Source of the DNA: Orientallactaga sibirica
Lineage: Eukaryota; Chordata; Mammalia; Rodentia; Dipodidae
DNA: 64,000 nucleotides
Assembly: GCA_036365145.1 (NCBI GenBank)
Contig: JAEOAD010000005.1
Span: 310,001 to 374,000 of the forward strand
Reading direction: 5' to 3'
Part shown: in pieces, positions 11,443-23,129 of the stretch
Position numbering within the stretch: position 1 is the stretch's first letter
How the letters are laid out: the number at the start of each line of letters is the position of its first letter
Position numbers and translations under genes: made by a program
Notes under the pieces: generated by a model
What the model saw: only the letters and a program-made list of their open reading frames with translations
The model's database searches: none
Told to the model about the DNA's origin: nothing

Positions 11443-11640
11443 AGCCGGGCATGGTGGTGCACACCTTTAATCCCAGCACTTGGGAGGCAGAGGTAGGAGG
11501 ATCACCATGATTTTGAGGTCACCCTGAGACTACATAGTGTATTCCAGGTTAGCCAAGGCTAGAGCAAAACTCTACCTTGAAAAACCAACCAACCAACCAA
11601 ACAACACCACCACCACCAACAACAAAAAAAAAACAACGGG
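11443..11640 (+). mobile_element. B1 SINE with complex tail
   Basis: GAGCCGGGCATGGTGGTGCA, tail of AACC and CACCAC units followed by G runs (11,637-11,651). Confidence 0.88.
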
Positions 11641-11714
11641 GGCGGGGGGGATGAGAATAACCTATACAACTTCAGAGCCCAGAAGAACTAAAGCCAGGAT
11701 TTATTTATTTTTAA

Positions 11715-11861
11715 TGTAATGTCGTACCCTTGTGGTATCCCATGTACTTGCCTATGGAGGTTAGAGAAGAACTTTGGGTATTCTGCTCCATCTTTATTCC
11801 CCTCACTCTTATTTGAGCTGAGTTTCTTACTGATACCAGAACTTGGTGTTTTGTTTTTTTA

Positions 11862-11899
<38 letters not shown>

Positions 11900-11995
11900 G
11901 CCCAGAGCAAGGGGGTCCCTGGTCTCAGGCACACATGGCCACATCCAGCTGTTTTACAGGAGATCTGGAGACTCAAACTCAGTCCTATTCTGCTC
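11715..11995 (-). mobile_element. B3/B4-like remnant with (TG)n
   Basis: TATGGAGGTTAGAGAAGAAC and a (TG)18 run at 11,863-11,897. Weak similarity only. Confidence 0.35.
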
Positions 11996-12009
11996 AATTT
12001 TCTCTAATC

Positions 12010-12440
12010 CTTTTTTTTTTTTTTTCTTTTTTCTCTCTAGAGGCAGGGTCTCACTCTATCCCAGGTTGCCCTGGAACTCATTCTGTAGTCTCAGGCTGGC
12101 CTTGAACTCACAGTGATCCTACTACCTCTGCCTCTTGAGTGCTATTATTATTATTTTTTTAATTTTTGGAGACAGACACTGAGAGAGACAGACAGAGAGA
12201 GAGGGAGAGGGAGACAGAGAATGGGCGTGCCTGCAGTCTCTCAGCTGCTGTGAACGAAATCCAGATGCGTGTGCCCCTTGTGGTCAAGTGTGACATTGCA
12301 CCCTTGCATCACCTTGCATCTGGCTAAACGTGGGACCTGGAGATTGGAACCAGGTCCTTAGGCTTAGCAGGCACCTTAATCGCCAAGCCATCTCTCCAGC
12401 CCTTGAGTGCTATTATTAAAGGTGCCACCACGCTGGGCTC
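12010..12440 (-). mobile_element. B1 SINE split by a type II SINE
   Basis: B1 parts at 12,010-12,150 and 12,419-12,440. The insertion point is marked by CTTGAGTGCTATTATTA at 12,134-12,150 and 12,402-12,418, a perfect 17-bp duplication. Confidence 0.9.
12151..12401 (-). mobile_element. tRNA-derived SINE, type II, nested
   Basis: Type II body: TGTGAACGAAATCCAGATGC, TGGTCAAGTGTGACATTGCA, GAGATTGGAACCAGG, then the common head CCATCTCTCCAGCCC. Confidence 0.92.
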
Positions 12441-12781
12441 TCCATTAAATTCAGTTTCATTTAAGTTCTCAGCACTGGCATAATGCAGCTTTTTTTTTTT
12501 TTTTTTTGCCAAACTATCTCATGAACTGCATCTAGCCCTGTTTCTAATAGAGTCCTTTTTTCCCATGTGAAGCTCCCTCATATGCCAAGCCTCCACAGAC
12601 AACATTCTATAGATCTTCTGATCTTCCCAACTCCCACAGGGATGGTTTCAGGCCCCTGCAGGTCCTCATGCTTATATAGGAAGTGCACTTAACCACTGGG
12701 CATTTCTCACCAGCCCAAAGCTAGGATCTAAATCCAAGGAATCTATGTCTAGGCCTATATAAACTTGATTAAGTCTTTTTT

Positions 12782-12912
12782 AGCTGAGTGTGGTGGCGTA
12801 CTCCTTTAATCCCAGCACTAGGGAGGCAGAGGTAAGAGTATCACCATGAGTTCAAGACCACCCTGAGACTACATAATGAACTAGAGTGAAACTACCTCAA
12901 AAAAAAAAACCA
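12782..12912 (+). mobile_element. B1 SINE
   Basis: AGCTGAGTGTGGTGGCGTAC, with a 20-bp deletion before the GAAACTACCTC end. Confidence 0.85.
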
Positions 12913-13147
12913 AACACACAACAACAACAAAGATTTTTAACAGTACAAAAGTACTGTCCAATGTACAGATCTTATTACTAATGTGTTCCCTTTCCTTTCC
13001 CCAGAGCCAACCTGCGCACAAGCAGGCTATATACATCAAAGTATAAGCACACATCCTTTCTTTTGTCACAACACAAAAGGGTGCATTTTACACATTTTTT
13101 GTTCTTTGCTTTTTTTGTGTGTGTGTGATACTTAATTTTATTTATTT

Positions 13148-13299
13148 ATTTTTTGCTTTTTCGAGGTAGGGTCTCACTCTGATTCAGGCTATCCTGGAAT
13201 TAACTATGTAGTCTCAGGGTGACCTTGAACTCATGGCAATCCTTCTACCCCTGCCTCCCAAGTGCTGGGAATAAAGGCGTGCGCCACCACGCCTGGCTC
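13148..13299 (-). mobile_element. B1 SINE
   Basis: TTTTTCGAGGTAGGGTCTCA to GCCACCACGCCTGGC; followed by a tRNA-type SINE. Confidence 0.9.
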
Positions 13300-13306
13300 T
13301 TAATTT

Positions 13307-13511
13307 TTTTAAAAAATATTTTTATTTATTTATTTGACAGAGGGAGAGAGAGAGAGAAGAATGGGTGCGCCAGGGCCTCCAGCCACTGCAAACAAACTCC
13401 AGATGCATGTGCCCCCTTGTACATCTGGCTAAAGTGGGTCCTGGAGAATTGAACCAGGGTCCTTTGGCTTTGCAGGCAAATGTCTTAAGTGCTAAACCAT
13501 TCCTCCAGCCC
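13307..13511 (-). mobile_element. tRNA-derived SINE, type I
   Basis: GAATGGGTGCGCCAGGGCCT to ACCATTCCTCCAGCCC. Confidence 0.9.
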
Positions 13512-13790
13512 ATGTTCTTTGCTTTTTTCATTTAACTTAAATTGTAATTCCACTCCAGCACACACAAAGGAACCTTCTTGTACTGTAATGATTTCGTAAC
13601 TTGTTTAACCAGAGTTAATGACTGGACATTTTAGGACATTTCTACTATTTGGCAGCTCCAAACAAAGCAGCAGTGAGTGTTCTTGGACAAACTTTCCAAT
13701 GTGCAAATCCATCAATAAGACAATTTCTTAAGAGGAGATCAATGGATGTATTTACTTTGATAAACTGCTAGCTTAAGCCATTCTTGGAGC

Positions 13791-13941
13791 AGTTTTTTTT
13801 TCCTGAGGTAGTGTCTCATTTTAGCCCGGGCTGACCTAGAATTCACTATGTAGTCTCAAGGTGGCTTCAAATTCATAGAGATCCTCCTACCTCTGCCTCC
13901 CGAGTGCTAGGATTAAAGGTGTGTGCCACCACGCCCGGCTT
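13791..13941 (-). mobile_element. B1 SINE
   Basis: TCCTGAGGTAGTGTCTCATT to CACCACGCCCGGCT; GAGCAGTTTT and TAGCAGCAGTTTT flank it. Confidence 0.9.
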
Positions 13942-14003
13942 CTAGCAGCAGTTTTAACATACACTTTTGTGATTACTATGTAAGTTTAAAAATATTTCAT
14001 GTT

Positions 14004-14205
14004 AAGCTGGGCGTGGTGATGCACACACCTTTAATCCCAGCACTCCGGAGATAGAGGTAGGAAGATCACTGTGAGTTCGAGGCCATTCTGAGACTAACAG
14101 TGAATTCCCAGTCAGCCTGGGCTACATGAGTCCTTACCTTGAAAAACCACAAAAAAACAAAACAAAAAACAAAACAAAACAAAATAAAACAAAACACCCA
14201 AAAAC
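14004..14205 (+). mobile_element. B1 SINE with AAAAC tail
   Basis: AGCTGGGCGTGGTGATGCAC; tail of AAAAC units to 14,200; TTTCATGTT is duplicated at both ends. Confidence 0.9.
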
Positions 14206-14209
14206 CTTT

Positions 14210-14705
14210 CATGTTTATTGACTAAGGCTTTTCTCTGCCGTGTTAGTACCTGTGGGTTATTTTTACATTAGGTTATCTTGGAATGTTTTGTTTGCTGTTT
14301 TTAATATTGGGTGCCACCAGGCCCAGCTTTATATTGGGTCATCTCTTCCTTACTTAGTTGCTGAAGTTGTTATACCTTCTAGACAGTGATTATTCATTAT
14401 GTAGCTTACAAATTATTCTTCTCAGTCTGTTACTTATCATTTCATTTGTTTACAGATTTCCTTTGGAATAGGGACAAGTTTTACTGTGTTGAAATATGTA
14501 ACTTTTTACTTTATAGTCTGTCTTATTTATAGAATCCTCTACTCAGAAGTCATAAAGGCATTGTCCTAAATTTTGTTTCTAGTTTTGCCCTTCATATTTG
14601 CCTTTTAAATTTCCAAATTTCCCGAAAATGTTTTTTATGTAAGTATTGGGTAGTGACTTGGTTTGATTTTTTTCTTATAATTTATTTAGCCACAAGTTTT
14701 ATTTA
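14210..14705 (+). other. Intron 8 segment, nothing recognised
   Basis: T-rich unique sequence with no repeat or exon that I can identify. Confidence 0.5.
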
Positions 14706-14707
14706 TA

Positions 14708-15240
14708 GAGGCTGGAGAGATTGCTTAATGGTTAAGGCACTTGTCTGTGAAGCCTAAGGATCCATGTTTGATTCCCCAGTACCCATGTAAGCCAGATACA
14801 CAAGGTGGCACATGTGCCTAGAGTTCATTTGCAGTGGTTAGAGGCCCTGGTAGGCCCGCCCATTCTCTTCCTTTCCCTTTCCTGGATGCGCCAGGGCCTC
14901 AGCCACTGCAATCAAACTCCAGATGATTGTGTCACCTAGTGTGCATGTGTGACCTTGCACTTGCCTCACCTTTGTGTGCCTGCTTTATGTGGCACCAGGA
15001 AGTTTTGGACATGGGCCCAGGCAAATTCTAAGCCATCTCCTTTTCTTTTCCTTTTGTTTTTTAGGGTTCCTTTGGCTCAGCTGACCTGGAATTCACTAGT
15101 CTTAGGGTGACCCTTAACTGCAGCGATCCTCCTACCTCAGCCTTCCAGTGCTGGGATTAAAGGCATGCACCACCACACAGCTCCCATTCTGTTTCTATCT
15201 ACCTCTTTTTCTCTCTCTCAAATAAATAAAAGTTTTATTT
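14708..15240 (+). mobile_element. tRNA-derived SINE, type I, split by nested elements
   Basis: The head and body are at 14,708-14,880. The tail TACCTCTTTTTCTCTCTCTC resumes at about 15,183. Between them are a type III SINE and part of a B1. Confidence 0.75.
14883..15045 (-). mobile_element. tRNA-derived SINE, type III, error-rich
   Basis: Type III phrases GGGCCTCAGCCACTGCAATC and CACCTAGTGTGCATGTGTGA, but the head is garbled (AAATTCTAAGCCATCTCC). Confidence 0.7.
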
Positions 15241-15243
15241 ATA

Positions 15244-15605
15244 GTTGGGTGTGATGGCACATGCTTTTTAAAAAATTATTATTTTAGAAAGAGAGAACTG
15301 GCGCACCAGGGTTTCAGCCACTGCAATCAAACTCCAGATACTTGCACCACCTAGTGGGCATTGACCTTACACTTGCCTCACCTTTATGTATCTGACTTTT
15401 TGTGGGATCTGGAGAGTAAAACATGGGTCCTTAAACCAGAGGCAAGCACATTAACTGCTAAGCCATCTCTCAGCCCAGCACATGCTTTTAACCTCAGTAC
15501 TTTTAAGAGGTAGGAGGATCTCTATGAATTTGAAGCCACCCCTGAGACTACACAGTGAATTCCAGGTCAGCCTGGCTAGAGCAAAACCCTACCTTGAAAA
15601 ACGAA
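15244..15605 (+). mobile_element. B1 split by a type III SINE (copy 1 of duplication)
   Basis: B1 start GTTGGGTGTGATGGCACATG, then a minus type III SINE at 15,266-15,476, then GCACATGCTTTTAACCTCAG. Confidence 0.75.
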
Positions 15606-15616
15606 CAAAAAAAAGC

Positions 15617-15878
15617 TTTTATTTATTTTTGCTTGAGACAGGGTCTCATGTAGTCTAGGCTAGCTTCAAATTTGTTTATAGCCAGTTGACCCTGCTGTTC
15701 TGATCCTCTTGCCTCCCGATGTCCACTCCTCATCCAAGTAATGGATTACAGGCTAGAATCGATCACAGTGCTGGCATTACAGGTATGTGACACCATGCTG
15801 GTTTTATGTGGTGCTGGAGATTGAATTCAGGGCTTCATCATGCTAGGCAAGTACCTTGCCAATGAGTTATAGTCCCCA
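15617..15878 (-). mobile_element. B4 SINE, duplicated twin with indels
   Basis: Same element as 16,435-16,698, but with TTATAGCCAGTTGACC in place of GCATAGCTGAGAATGACC and a lost GCATG step near the ID part. Confidence 0.7.
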
Positions 15879-15880
15879 GA

Positions 15881-16697
15881 GGAATTCACTAGTCTTAGGG
15901 TGACCCTGAACTTGCAGCGATCCTCCTACCTCAGCCTTCCGAGTGCTGGGATTAAAGGCATGCACCACCACACCCAGCTCCCATTCTGTTTCTATCTACC
16001 TCTTTTTCTCTCTCTCAAATAAATAAAAAGTTTTATTTATAGTTGGGTGTGATGGCACATGCTTTTTTAAAAAAATTATTATTTTAGAGAGAACGAGAGA
16101 GAGAACTGGCGCACCAGGGTTTCAGCCACTGCAATCAAACTCCAGATACTTGCACCACCTAGTGGGCATGTGTGACCTTACACTTGCCTCACCTTTATGT
16201 ATCTGACTTTTGTGGGATCTGGAGAGTAAAACATGGGTCCTTAGGCTTCGCAGGCAAGCACATTAACTGCTAAGCCATCTCTCCAGCCCAGCACATGCTT
16301 TTAACCTCAGTACTCAGGAGGCAGAGGTAGGAGGATCTCTATGAATTTGAAGCCACCCTGAGACTACACAGTGAATTCCAGGTCAGCCTGGGCTAGAGCA
16401 AAACCCTACCTTGAAAAACGAACAAAAAAAGCTTTATTTATTTTTGCTTGAGACAGGGTCTCATGTAGTCTAGGCTAGCTTCAAATTTGTAGCATAGCTG
16501 AGAATGACCCTGAACTTCTGATCCTCTTGCCTCCACTGCCCACTCCTCATCCAAGTAATGGATTACAGGCTAGAATCGATCACAGTGCTGGCATTACAGG
16601 TATGTGACACCATGCTGGTTTTATGTGGTGCTGGAGATTGAATTCAGGGCTTCATGCATGCTAGGCAAGTACCTTGCCAATGAGTTATATCCCCAAG
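15881..16697. repeat. Tandem duplication, copy 2 (cleaner)
   Basis: Same order of elements as copy 1 but about 24 bp longer and closer to SINE consensus. The junction GTTATAGTCCCCAG|AGGAATTC shows a direct head-to-tail join. Lies in DCTN4 intron 8. Confidence 0.85.
16040..16425 (+). mobile_element. B1 split by a type III SINE (copy 2 of duplication)
   Basis: Same arrangement as 15,244-15,605 with cleaner sequence; the type III SINE is at 16,068-16,277 and GCACATGCTTTT is duplicated around it. Confidence 0.8.
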
Positions 16698-16698
16698 G
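16435..16698 (-). mobile_element. B4 SINE (B1 plus ID composite)
   Basis: A B1-like half (GAGACAGGGTCTCATGTAGT) is fused to an ID half (GTGCTGGAGATTGAATTCAG, GCATGCTAGGCAAGTACC). This is the clean copy inside the 0.8-kb tandem duplication; its twin is at 15,617-15,878. Confidence 0.75.
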
Positions 16699-16711
16699 CT
16701 GTAGCAAATTT

Positions 16712-16921
16712 TTATTTTTATTTATCTAATTAATTAATTTGAGAGAAGGAGAAGTAGGGAGGGAGGGAGGGAGAAAAAAAGGCAGATAGAGAGAATGGGC
16801 ATTCCAGGGCCTCTAGCCACTGCAAAAGAACTCCAGATGCATGCACCACCCCGTGTACCTGGTTTGCGCGGGTATTGGTGACTTGAACTGGCATTAATTC
16901 CTGAGTCATCTCCCCAGCCCC
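16712..16921 (-). mobile_element. tRNA-derived SINE, type I
   Basis: GAATGGGCATTCCAGGGCCT to ATCTCCCCAGCCCC. Confidence 0.88.
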
Positions 16922-16935
16922 CCCTTTTTTAGAAA

Positions 16936-17087
16936 AAATATTTATTTATTTGAGGTAAGGTCTCATTCTAGCTCAGGCTGACCGGGAATTCACTATGTAG
17001 TCTCAGGGTGGCCTTGAACTCACAGCAATCCTCCTACCTCTGCCTCCTGAGTGCTGGGATTAAAGGCGTGCACAACCATACCCGGCC
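16936..17087 (-). mobile_element. B1 SINE
   Basis: TTGAGGTAAGGTCTCATTCT to CAACCATACCCGGCC. Confidence 0.9.
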
Positions 17088-17097
17088 CTGATTATAT

Positions 17098-17250
17098 ATT
17101 TTTTTTGGTTTTTCAAGGTAGGGTCTCACTCTAGTCCAGGCTGACCTGGAATTCACTATGTAGTCTCAGGGTGGCCTTGAACTCATGGTGATCCTCCTAC
17201 CTCTGCCTCCCAAGTGCTGGGATTAAAGGTGTGCGCCACCATGCCCGGCT
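17098..17250 (-). mobile_element. B1 SINE
   Basis: TTTTTTTTGGTTTTTCAAGG to CACCATGCCCGGC; ATTATATATTT and TATATTTTTTA flank it. Confidence 0.92.
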
Positions 17251-17487
17251 ATATTTTTTAATAGAAATATTTAGTGTTGTTTTTTTCTTCTTTCTTGCTT
17301 TCTCTTTAATTTTATTTGTATCAGTGTTTTACCCATAGCCTACAAAGTGTATACTCTTGTACTAGTGCTTGTGCATCTGGCATTTTCTCTGTGCTTACTA
17401 TATACAGTTAATATGTATTGACTACAGTGGCCAGATTCTAATCACATCTACTCTAATTGCTGTTCTGTTGTACAACTGGCAACTCTA

Positions 17488-17685
<198 letters not shown>

Positions 17686-17888
17686 TCATGCAATATGCAT
17701 TTATAAATAGTATTGTTCAGAAAACACTAATGTAGAAATTTGGTAGACATTTGATAGTTCTGCAAACAACTACATCTATTTTATTTCACATATTACTTTA
17801 CTACTACTAACTATTCCATTAAAAACCTCCAATTATAGGCATGTAAGTACCATATAGAAGAGAAACAAAGTAGAATGCATAAGATTAC

Positions 17889-18001
17889 CCTCTGTTAAAT
17901 TGACTGGTCTTGTGTAGTAGTCTTCAGGTAGAGGCTCCACTTCAAATGCAGCCTGACCTGGCTCAATCTTTATCTCCTTTTGGTCCTCTCCTTCTTTAAG
18001 A
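17889..18001 (-). CDS. DCTN4: DCTN4 coding exon 7
   Basis: 113 nt encoding the end of Ser204, residues 205-241 ([10 protein letters not shown] to RPVNLTE) and the first base of Val242. An acidic linker with the family motif [15 protein letters not shown]. The GQAAFE stretch in the middle differs from the human sequence as I remember it; the rest is conserved. Acceptor is TTTTAG, donor GTAATC. Confidence 0.95.
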
Positions 18002-18199
18002 CTAAAAAATAAGAAGTAGTAACTTCCCAAAGGGTCCTTCAGATAATCCTCAAGGTCTACATCAAGAATTGAAGTATTCTTTTACTATAGAGTACCATAC
18101 AGTTTGAGTTTTTTCTAAGTATGAGAATCTAAAATCACAATCTTTAAACACTCACTGTGATGCCTGTTTTTCTCAAAGTCATGTAATGAAGAAACTTAC

Positions 18200-18273
18200 G
18201 AAAGTCCAGCAAGAGTACTAATGGATGTACCAGCTCGTGGTCGCTGCAGCCTGGTTCCAAGACCATATTTGTC
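18200..18273 (-). CDS. DCTN4: DCTN4 coding exon 6
   Basis: 74 nt encoding DKYGLGTRLQRPRAGTSIST LAGL (residues 180-203) plus two bases of Ser204. Acceptor is TTTTAG (from TTTGTTTAG), donor GTAAGT. Ser/Thr/Arg-rich linker between the zinc-binding N-terminal half and the C-terminal half. Confidence 0.95.
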
Positions 18274-18930
18274 CTAAACAAAGTTCAGAAATTTCTATTA
18301 GGAAGTCCATTTTACATATCCTATTTATTGAAAGAAAGCATTGGGGTGGGACAGCATGAGAAGCTTAGAGAAATAAGCAAAAATAAAAACAAAACCAAGA
18401 AGCTATTTACAACTGTTTTTAGTTGTAACCTACACAACTCTTCTATCCCTAGAGTAGAATAAAAGTACCCAACATGGAGACTGAAACTACATTCATACAG
18501 TAAAAGGAGCAAATGGAAGCTTTTACTACTGTTCTAAAATATTCACGCTATGGCTCAGGCAAGAACTAAGTGGAGTGTCTAAGATACATGATGACTTTCC
18601 TTCTGGAACACCAGTGACTGTCTGCTAACTTCTTCACCAAGAATCATAAAAGTGAACTTACCACTACATGAATAGTGTGTTGCTGTTGAGCCCCCAAATA
18701 GCAGCAGGTTGCAACAGAGACAAAAAATGCAGCATAAGATAGAAGCAAATGCATAGAGCAGGCAGGTATATGGGAAAGTTGGAAGGATGAAGCATTAGTT
18801 TGAAGTCCTCTCCTAATAAAATCTGCAGCAGTACATGTACTTATTACAACACCAGGCTCTATGGAAACACTCACTGCTCTGGCAAATGTAGGTACTTTGA
18901 AAGTATTAATGTTTTACTAAATTCAAATCT
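18274..18930 (+). other. Intron 5 segment, nothing recognised
   Basis: 650 bp of unique AT-rich sequence between exon 6 and a B1. Open frames here match nothing I know. Confidence 0.5.
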
Positions 18931-18931
18931 A

Positions 18932-19095
18932 CTTTTTTTTTTTTTTTTTTTGGTTTTCAAGGTAGGGTTTTCACTCTAGCCCAGGTTGACCTTGAATTCA
19001 CTAGGTAGTCTCAGGCTGGTCTTGAACTCATGGTGATCCTCCTACCTCTGCCTCCCCAGTGCTGGGATTAAAGGCATGTGTCACTATACCTGGCT
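18932..19095 (-). mobile_element. B1 SINE
   Basis: T18 run then GGTTTTCAAGGTAGGGTTTT to CACTATACCTGGCT; flanked by CAAATCTAC on both sides. Confidence 0.92.
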
Positions 19096-19139
19096 CAAAT
19101 CTACATATTTTTATATGTATATTACAAACCTTAGGGCTT

Positions 19140-19325
19140 AATGGCTTAACAAATGCTCACATGGATATAGCATGATAATTTACTTAACCTTTGTAATGTG
19201 TAAAATGGGGATAACACTATCAACAACATAGGACTGCTGTGAGAATTAAATACATACAATCTACTTAGCAGTGCTTGACATGTCATTGCCATTCAATAAA
19301 CATTATTTATTAAATGTTGACATGA
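19140..19325 (-). mobile_element. MIR element, antisense
   Basis: GTGTAAAATGGGGATAACAC, GGACTGCTGTGAGAATTAAA and GTGCTTGACATGTCATTGCC match the complement of MIR (b subtype by feel), ending ATTCAATAAACATTATTTAT. Confidence 0.72.
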
Positions 19326-19517
19326 TAGGCCTCAAGCAAGCACAAAGAAAACAAAGTTCTGTGTAAGCAAATGAAACTTGGGGGACAATTACAAAACTCA
19401 AAATCCTGTTCAGTAGAATTAGAATATAAACTAGTGGTGCATGACACCAACAAATGATTATCAAAAATCATACTTGTGTTTATCACTACTTATTTAACCA
19501 CAAAAATATATTGTGAA

Positions 19518-19600
19518 AGGCTGGGGACATAGCTCTGTATACCACTTGCCCAAATGAGTGAGATTTTAGATTCAATCTCCAGCACCACCAAAAAAGTACA
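19518..19600 (+). mobile_element. ID SINE, diverged
   Basis: GGCTGGGGACATAGCTCTGT to TTCAATCTCCAGCACCACC. Confidence 0.6.
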
Positions 19601-20225
<625 letters not shown>

Positions 20226-20562
20226 TCAACTGCACTGACTAGAAATAAAATGAAAGCAGGAAAATCTGCCCATTGAAGAGAATTTCTCTTCGTTTTTCAG
20301 TCTTATGAAACCTTTACATCAAGAGAAGAACTGTACAATGAAAAGACCTCAAAACTGTTCTTTTACTTTGTTACTTATTTTTCATTAGGACTACTTCTAT
20401 GGGGCATTTCATTAATTTTTCTCCTTCACTGACCCATTTTTCAATTTTTATGGTATTTTATAAATCATTAAAACAACCTATGTTAATAATAAAAATTCAA
20501 ATGATATACAAATATAAAGAATAAAAATTAAAACCCCTCTTTATCCTTTGTATCTAAGTTGA

Positions 20563-20720
20563 TCCTTTTTTTGGGGCGGGGGGCGGGGAGAGGTCTTACT
20601 GTGGCGCAGGCTGACCTGGAATTCACTATGTAGTCTCAGGGTGGCCTCAAACTCTTGGCGATCCACCTACTCTGCCTCCCAAGTGCTGGGATTAAAGGCG
20701 GGTGCCACCATGCCCGGCCT
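20563..20720 (-). mobile_element. B1 SINE
   Basis: GGGGCGGGGGGCGGGGAGAG replaces the usual T/GGTTTTTCGAG start; ends CACCATGCCCGGCC; CTAAGTTGATC and CTAAGTTAATC are the duplicated target. Confidence 0.9.
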
Positions 20721-21029
20721 AAGTTAATCTTTTTACTCTTCAAGATCCACTATTATCAGTTAGCTATCTTCCTTAAACACTTAGAAACATTTCTTATACA
20801 CTTAGAAGCACATTTAAAAGTATCTTTTACAGGTATTTTACAACATCTGTGTAGAGACACACAATTTGATATATAATAAATACCAGTCCTTTTATTTTTC
20901 ACGTAAGAACAAAAGTGATTGTGCTTCTTTCTCATTGTAAGTTTCATGGGGATCTCAATCCATAGAAATATATAGGTCCATCTCTCTACCCAGTATAAAC
21001 ACACTTACCTTGCTGTTTTCAGACACTGC

Positions 21030-21700
21030 ACCCTATTGCATAGACCCATTTCCTACAGTAAGTAAAGGGTCTTTTGGTACTATCTTGTCTTCTTGATTCA
21101 GCAGCAAATGCTCTTAAGACACTGATCTGATCTCATCATCTCCTTGTTTAAAAACATTTAGAGACCCTTCAAACTTCCAGGCCTACATATCCTGTATGGT
21201 CAGACCCCTCTACTTTTTTGGAATTTTCAAGGCAGTGTCTCACTCTAGCCCAAGCTGATCTGGAACTCTGTAGGTCCAGGCTGGCTCTGAATACACGGCA
21301 ATCCTTCCTCAGTTTCTTGACTGCTGAGACCACCATGCCCAGTAGTCTGACCATTTTTTCCAGTTGCCTATGACCACGCTGTGCTCTAGTCACACTTACT
21401 CTCTCAGTTACTATATACTTGGCTTCCACCACTGATAAACTCTTTGCATATGCTGTTCCCTGCCTGAAGTCTTCCCCTCTGTGCCTGTCATCTTCAGACT
21501 GCAACATAATCCTATGATGTGTATGTACATCACTAGTTGAAATTCTGCCTAGGAAATACATACTTTATCCCTCACACTGATTAGCACAGTTTTTATTTTA
21601 TCTGGAGATGATTTAAGCTTTATGAGAATGGACCATGTATCCCTCCCATCCAGCAGTCTGTGCTACAGAGTTAAGTACTTGATAGATGTATAAGATTTAT
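21030..21700 (+). mobile_element. L2 LINE 3' end
   Basis: TTTGCATATGCTGTTCCCTG, TGATTAGCACAGTTTT, GCTTTATGAGAATGGACCAT and a run toward GTTAAGTACTTGATAGATG match the order of blocks in the L2 3' end. An antisense B1 is inserted at 21,216-21,343. Confidence 0.7.
21216..21343 (-). mobile_element. B1 SINE inside the L2
   Basis: GAATTTTCAAGGCAGTGTCT to CCACCATGCCCAG, shortened and diverged, so an older B1. Confidence 0.75.
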
Positions 21701-21976
21701 ATAAATACACATAATACACACATGCATGTGCACAAGTGCCAGTGCATACATACTTATGATGTAAGAATCTAAGAAATACATATAGTGAAGACCGCAGGAA
21801 ATCTGTATCAACCTCTGCTATACATGGTTCATGTGAGAAGACTCACTTTTCCTATACTTTTCATTCAGGACATTTTTAGTATTTCAAATTTTTGCTGATG
21901 TGGTGAAAATTATAAATTACTGTTTAATTTGTGTTTTAATTGTATATTGTTCATTTCTATAGCAGTTAGCCACTTT

Positions 21977-22192
21977 TTTAAAAAAAGTTTTTATTTATTT
22001 ATTTATTAGAGACAGAGAGAGGGAAAGAGAGAGAGGGAGAATGGGTGTGCCAGGGCCTCCAGCCACTGCAAATGAACTCCAGACGTATGCTCCCCCTTGT
22101 GCATCTGACTTACGTGGGACCTGGAGAATTGAACCGGGGTCCTTAGGCTTCACAGGCATGTGCCTTAACCACTAAGCCATCTCTCCAGCCCC
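21977..22192 (-). mobile_element. tRNA-derived SINE, type I
   Basis: GAATGGGTGTGCCAGGGCCT to ATCTCTCCAGCCCC; CAGTTAGCCACTTTTT is duplicated at both ends. Confidence 0.93.
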
Positions 22193-22283
22193 AGTTAGCC
22201 ACTTTTTATGTTATTCTAACTCAGGGGTTAAAAAAATCAGCTATAATAAGCACTGCAGAGACCAATTCATCAAGAACACCTAA

Positions 22284-22500
22284 AGGAGGCTGAGAGATGG
22301 CTTAGTGGTTAAGCACTTGCCTGTGAAGCCTAAGGACCCCGGTTCGAGGCTCAATTCCCTAGTACCCACATAAGCCAGATGTACAAGGTGGCGCATGCAT
22401 CTGGAGTTCATTTGCAATGGCTGGAAGCCCTGGCGTGCCCATTCTCTCTCTCTCTCTGTTGCTCTCAAATAAATAAATAAAAATAAACAAAAAATTTGAA
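22284..22500 (+). mobile_element. tRNA-derived SINE, type I
   Basis: GGAGGCTGAGAGATGGCTTA to GCTCTCAAATAAATAAAT; CACCTAAA / AGAACAGCTAAA flank. Confidence 0.9.
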
Positions 22501-22927
22501 AAAAAGAACAGCTAAAGCATGATCTGATAACCCTTCACCACCCAAATCCAAGACTACAAAATCAGTAGTGTTCCTAGGGTTAAAATGTATTCACTTATAT
22601 TTCTATGAATAGCTGATAAATTAAACTTTAATTCATTGTTGAGTATGTGAAGAAATGACAAATACTACCTTTCCCCTTGTTCTGACCTATAATTTGAACA
22701 CAAAACTAAAACTACACCTATGTTTTCCCATTAATTTAAGTAAACAGAAAAGTGACAGTGACTGAAGCCCTCACATAGAAGTACATTCTGTGCATAGCAG
22801 AGAACTCAGTACAAACGCAGCAGGGCCTTCTAGATACAGGCCATACCCACTGGCAAGATAAAGACTGGAAGGCTTTTATTCTAACTTTCCTTATTTCATC
22901 CTTTGAGTCCTATGAGCTTTTACTTAC

Positions 22928-22971
22928 ACGTTGTGTGTGAGGATTTTCTGGTTCTTGCCAACCACCACTAG
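22928..22971 (-). CDS. DCTN4: DCTN4 coding exon 4
   Basis: A 44-nt exon too short for ordinary open-frame searches. With the base carried from exon 3 it encodes ASGGWQEPENPHTQR (residues 129-143). Acceptor is TTCCAG, donor GTAAGT. It ends in phase 0 after CGT. Confidence 0.94.
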
Positions 22972-23129
22972 CTGGAAAATAAACATTAAACAATAACTCT
23001 TTTTATTTTCATAAAAGTTGGTCATCTTTAGGCCATAAAATAAAACTTAAAAACATAAAGTTATAGAAATTCCAAGAAAGAATACTAGAAGTCTTACAGA
23101 ACAGCATGCTCAGAACAGTTTTATTCCTT

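Larger units (their letters stand above)
15088..15880. repeat. 793-bp tandem duplication, copy 1 (indel-rich)
   Basis: Starts GGAATTCACTAGTCTTAGGG, as does copy 2 at 15,881. It carries a B1 end, a plus SINE tail, a B1 split by a type III SINE, and a B4. Compared with copy 2 it has many small deletions and scrambled bits (for example CCTTAAACCAGAGGC where copy 2 reads CCTTAGGCTTCGCAGGC), and each such difference departs from the repeat consensus. Confidence 0.85.

Noticed and set aside
21169..21561. 130-codon minus-strand open frame
   Set aside because: It runs through an L2 element and an inserted B1; no protein similarity is recognised.
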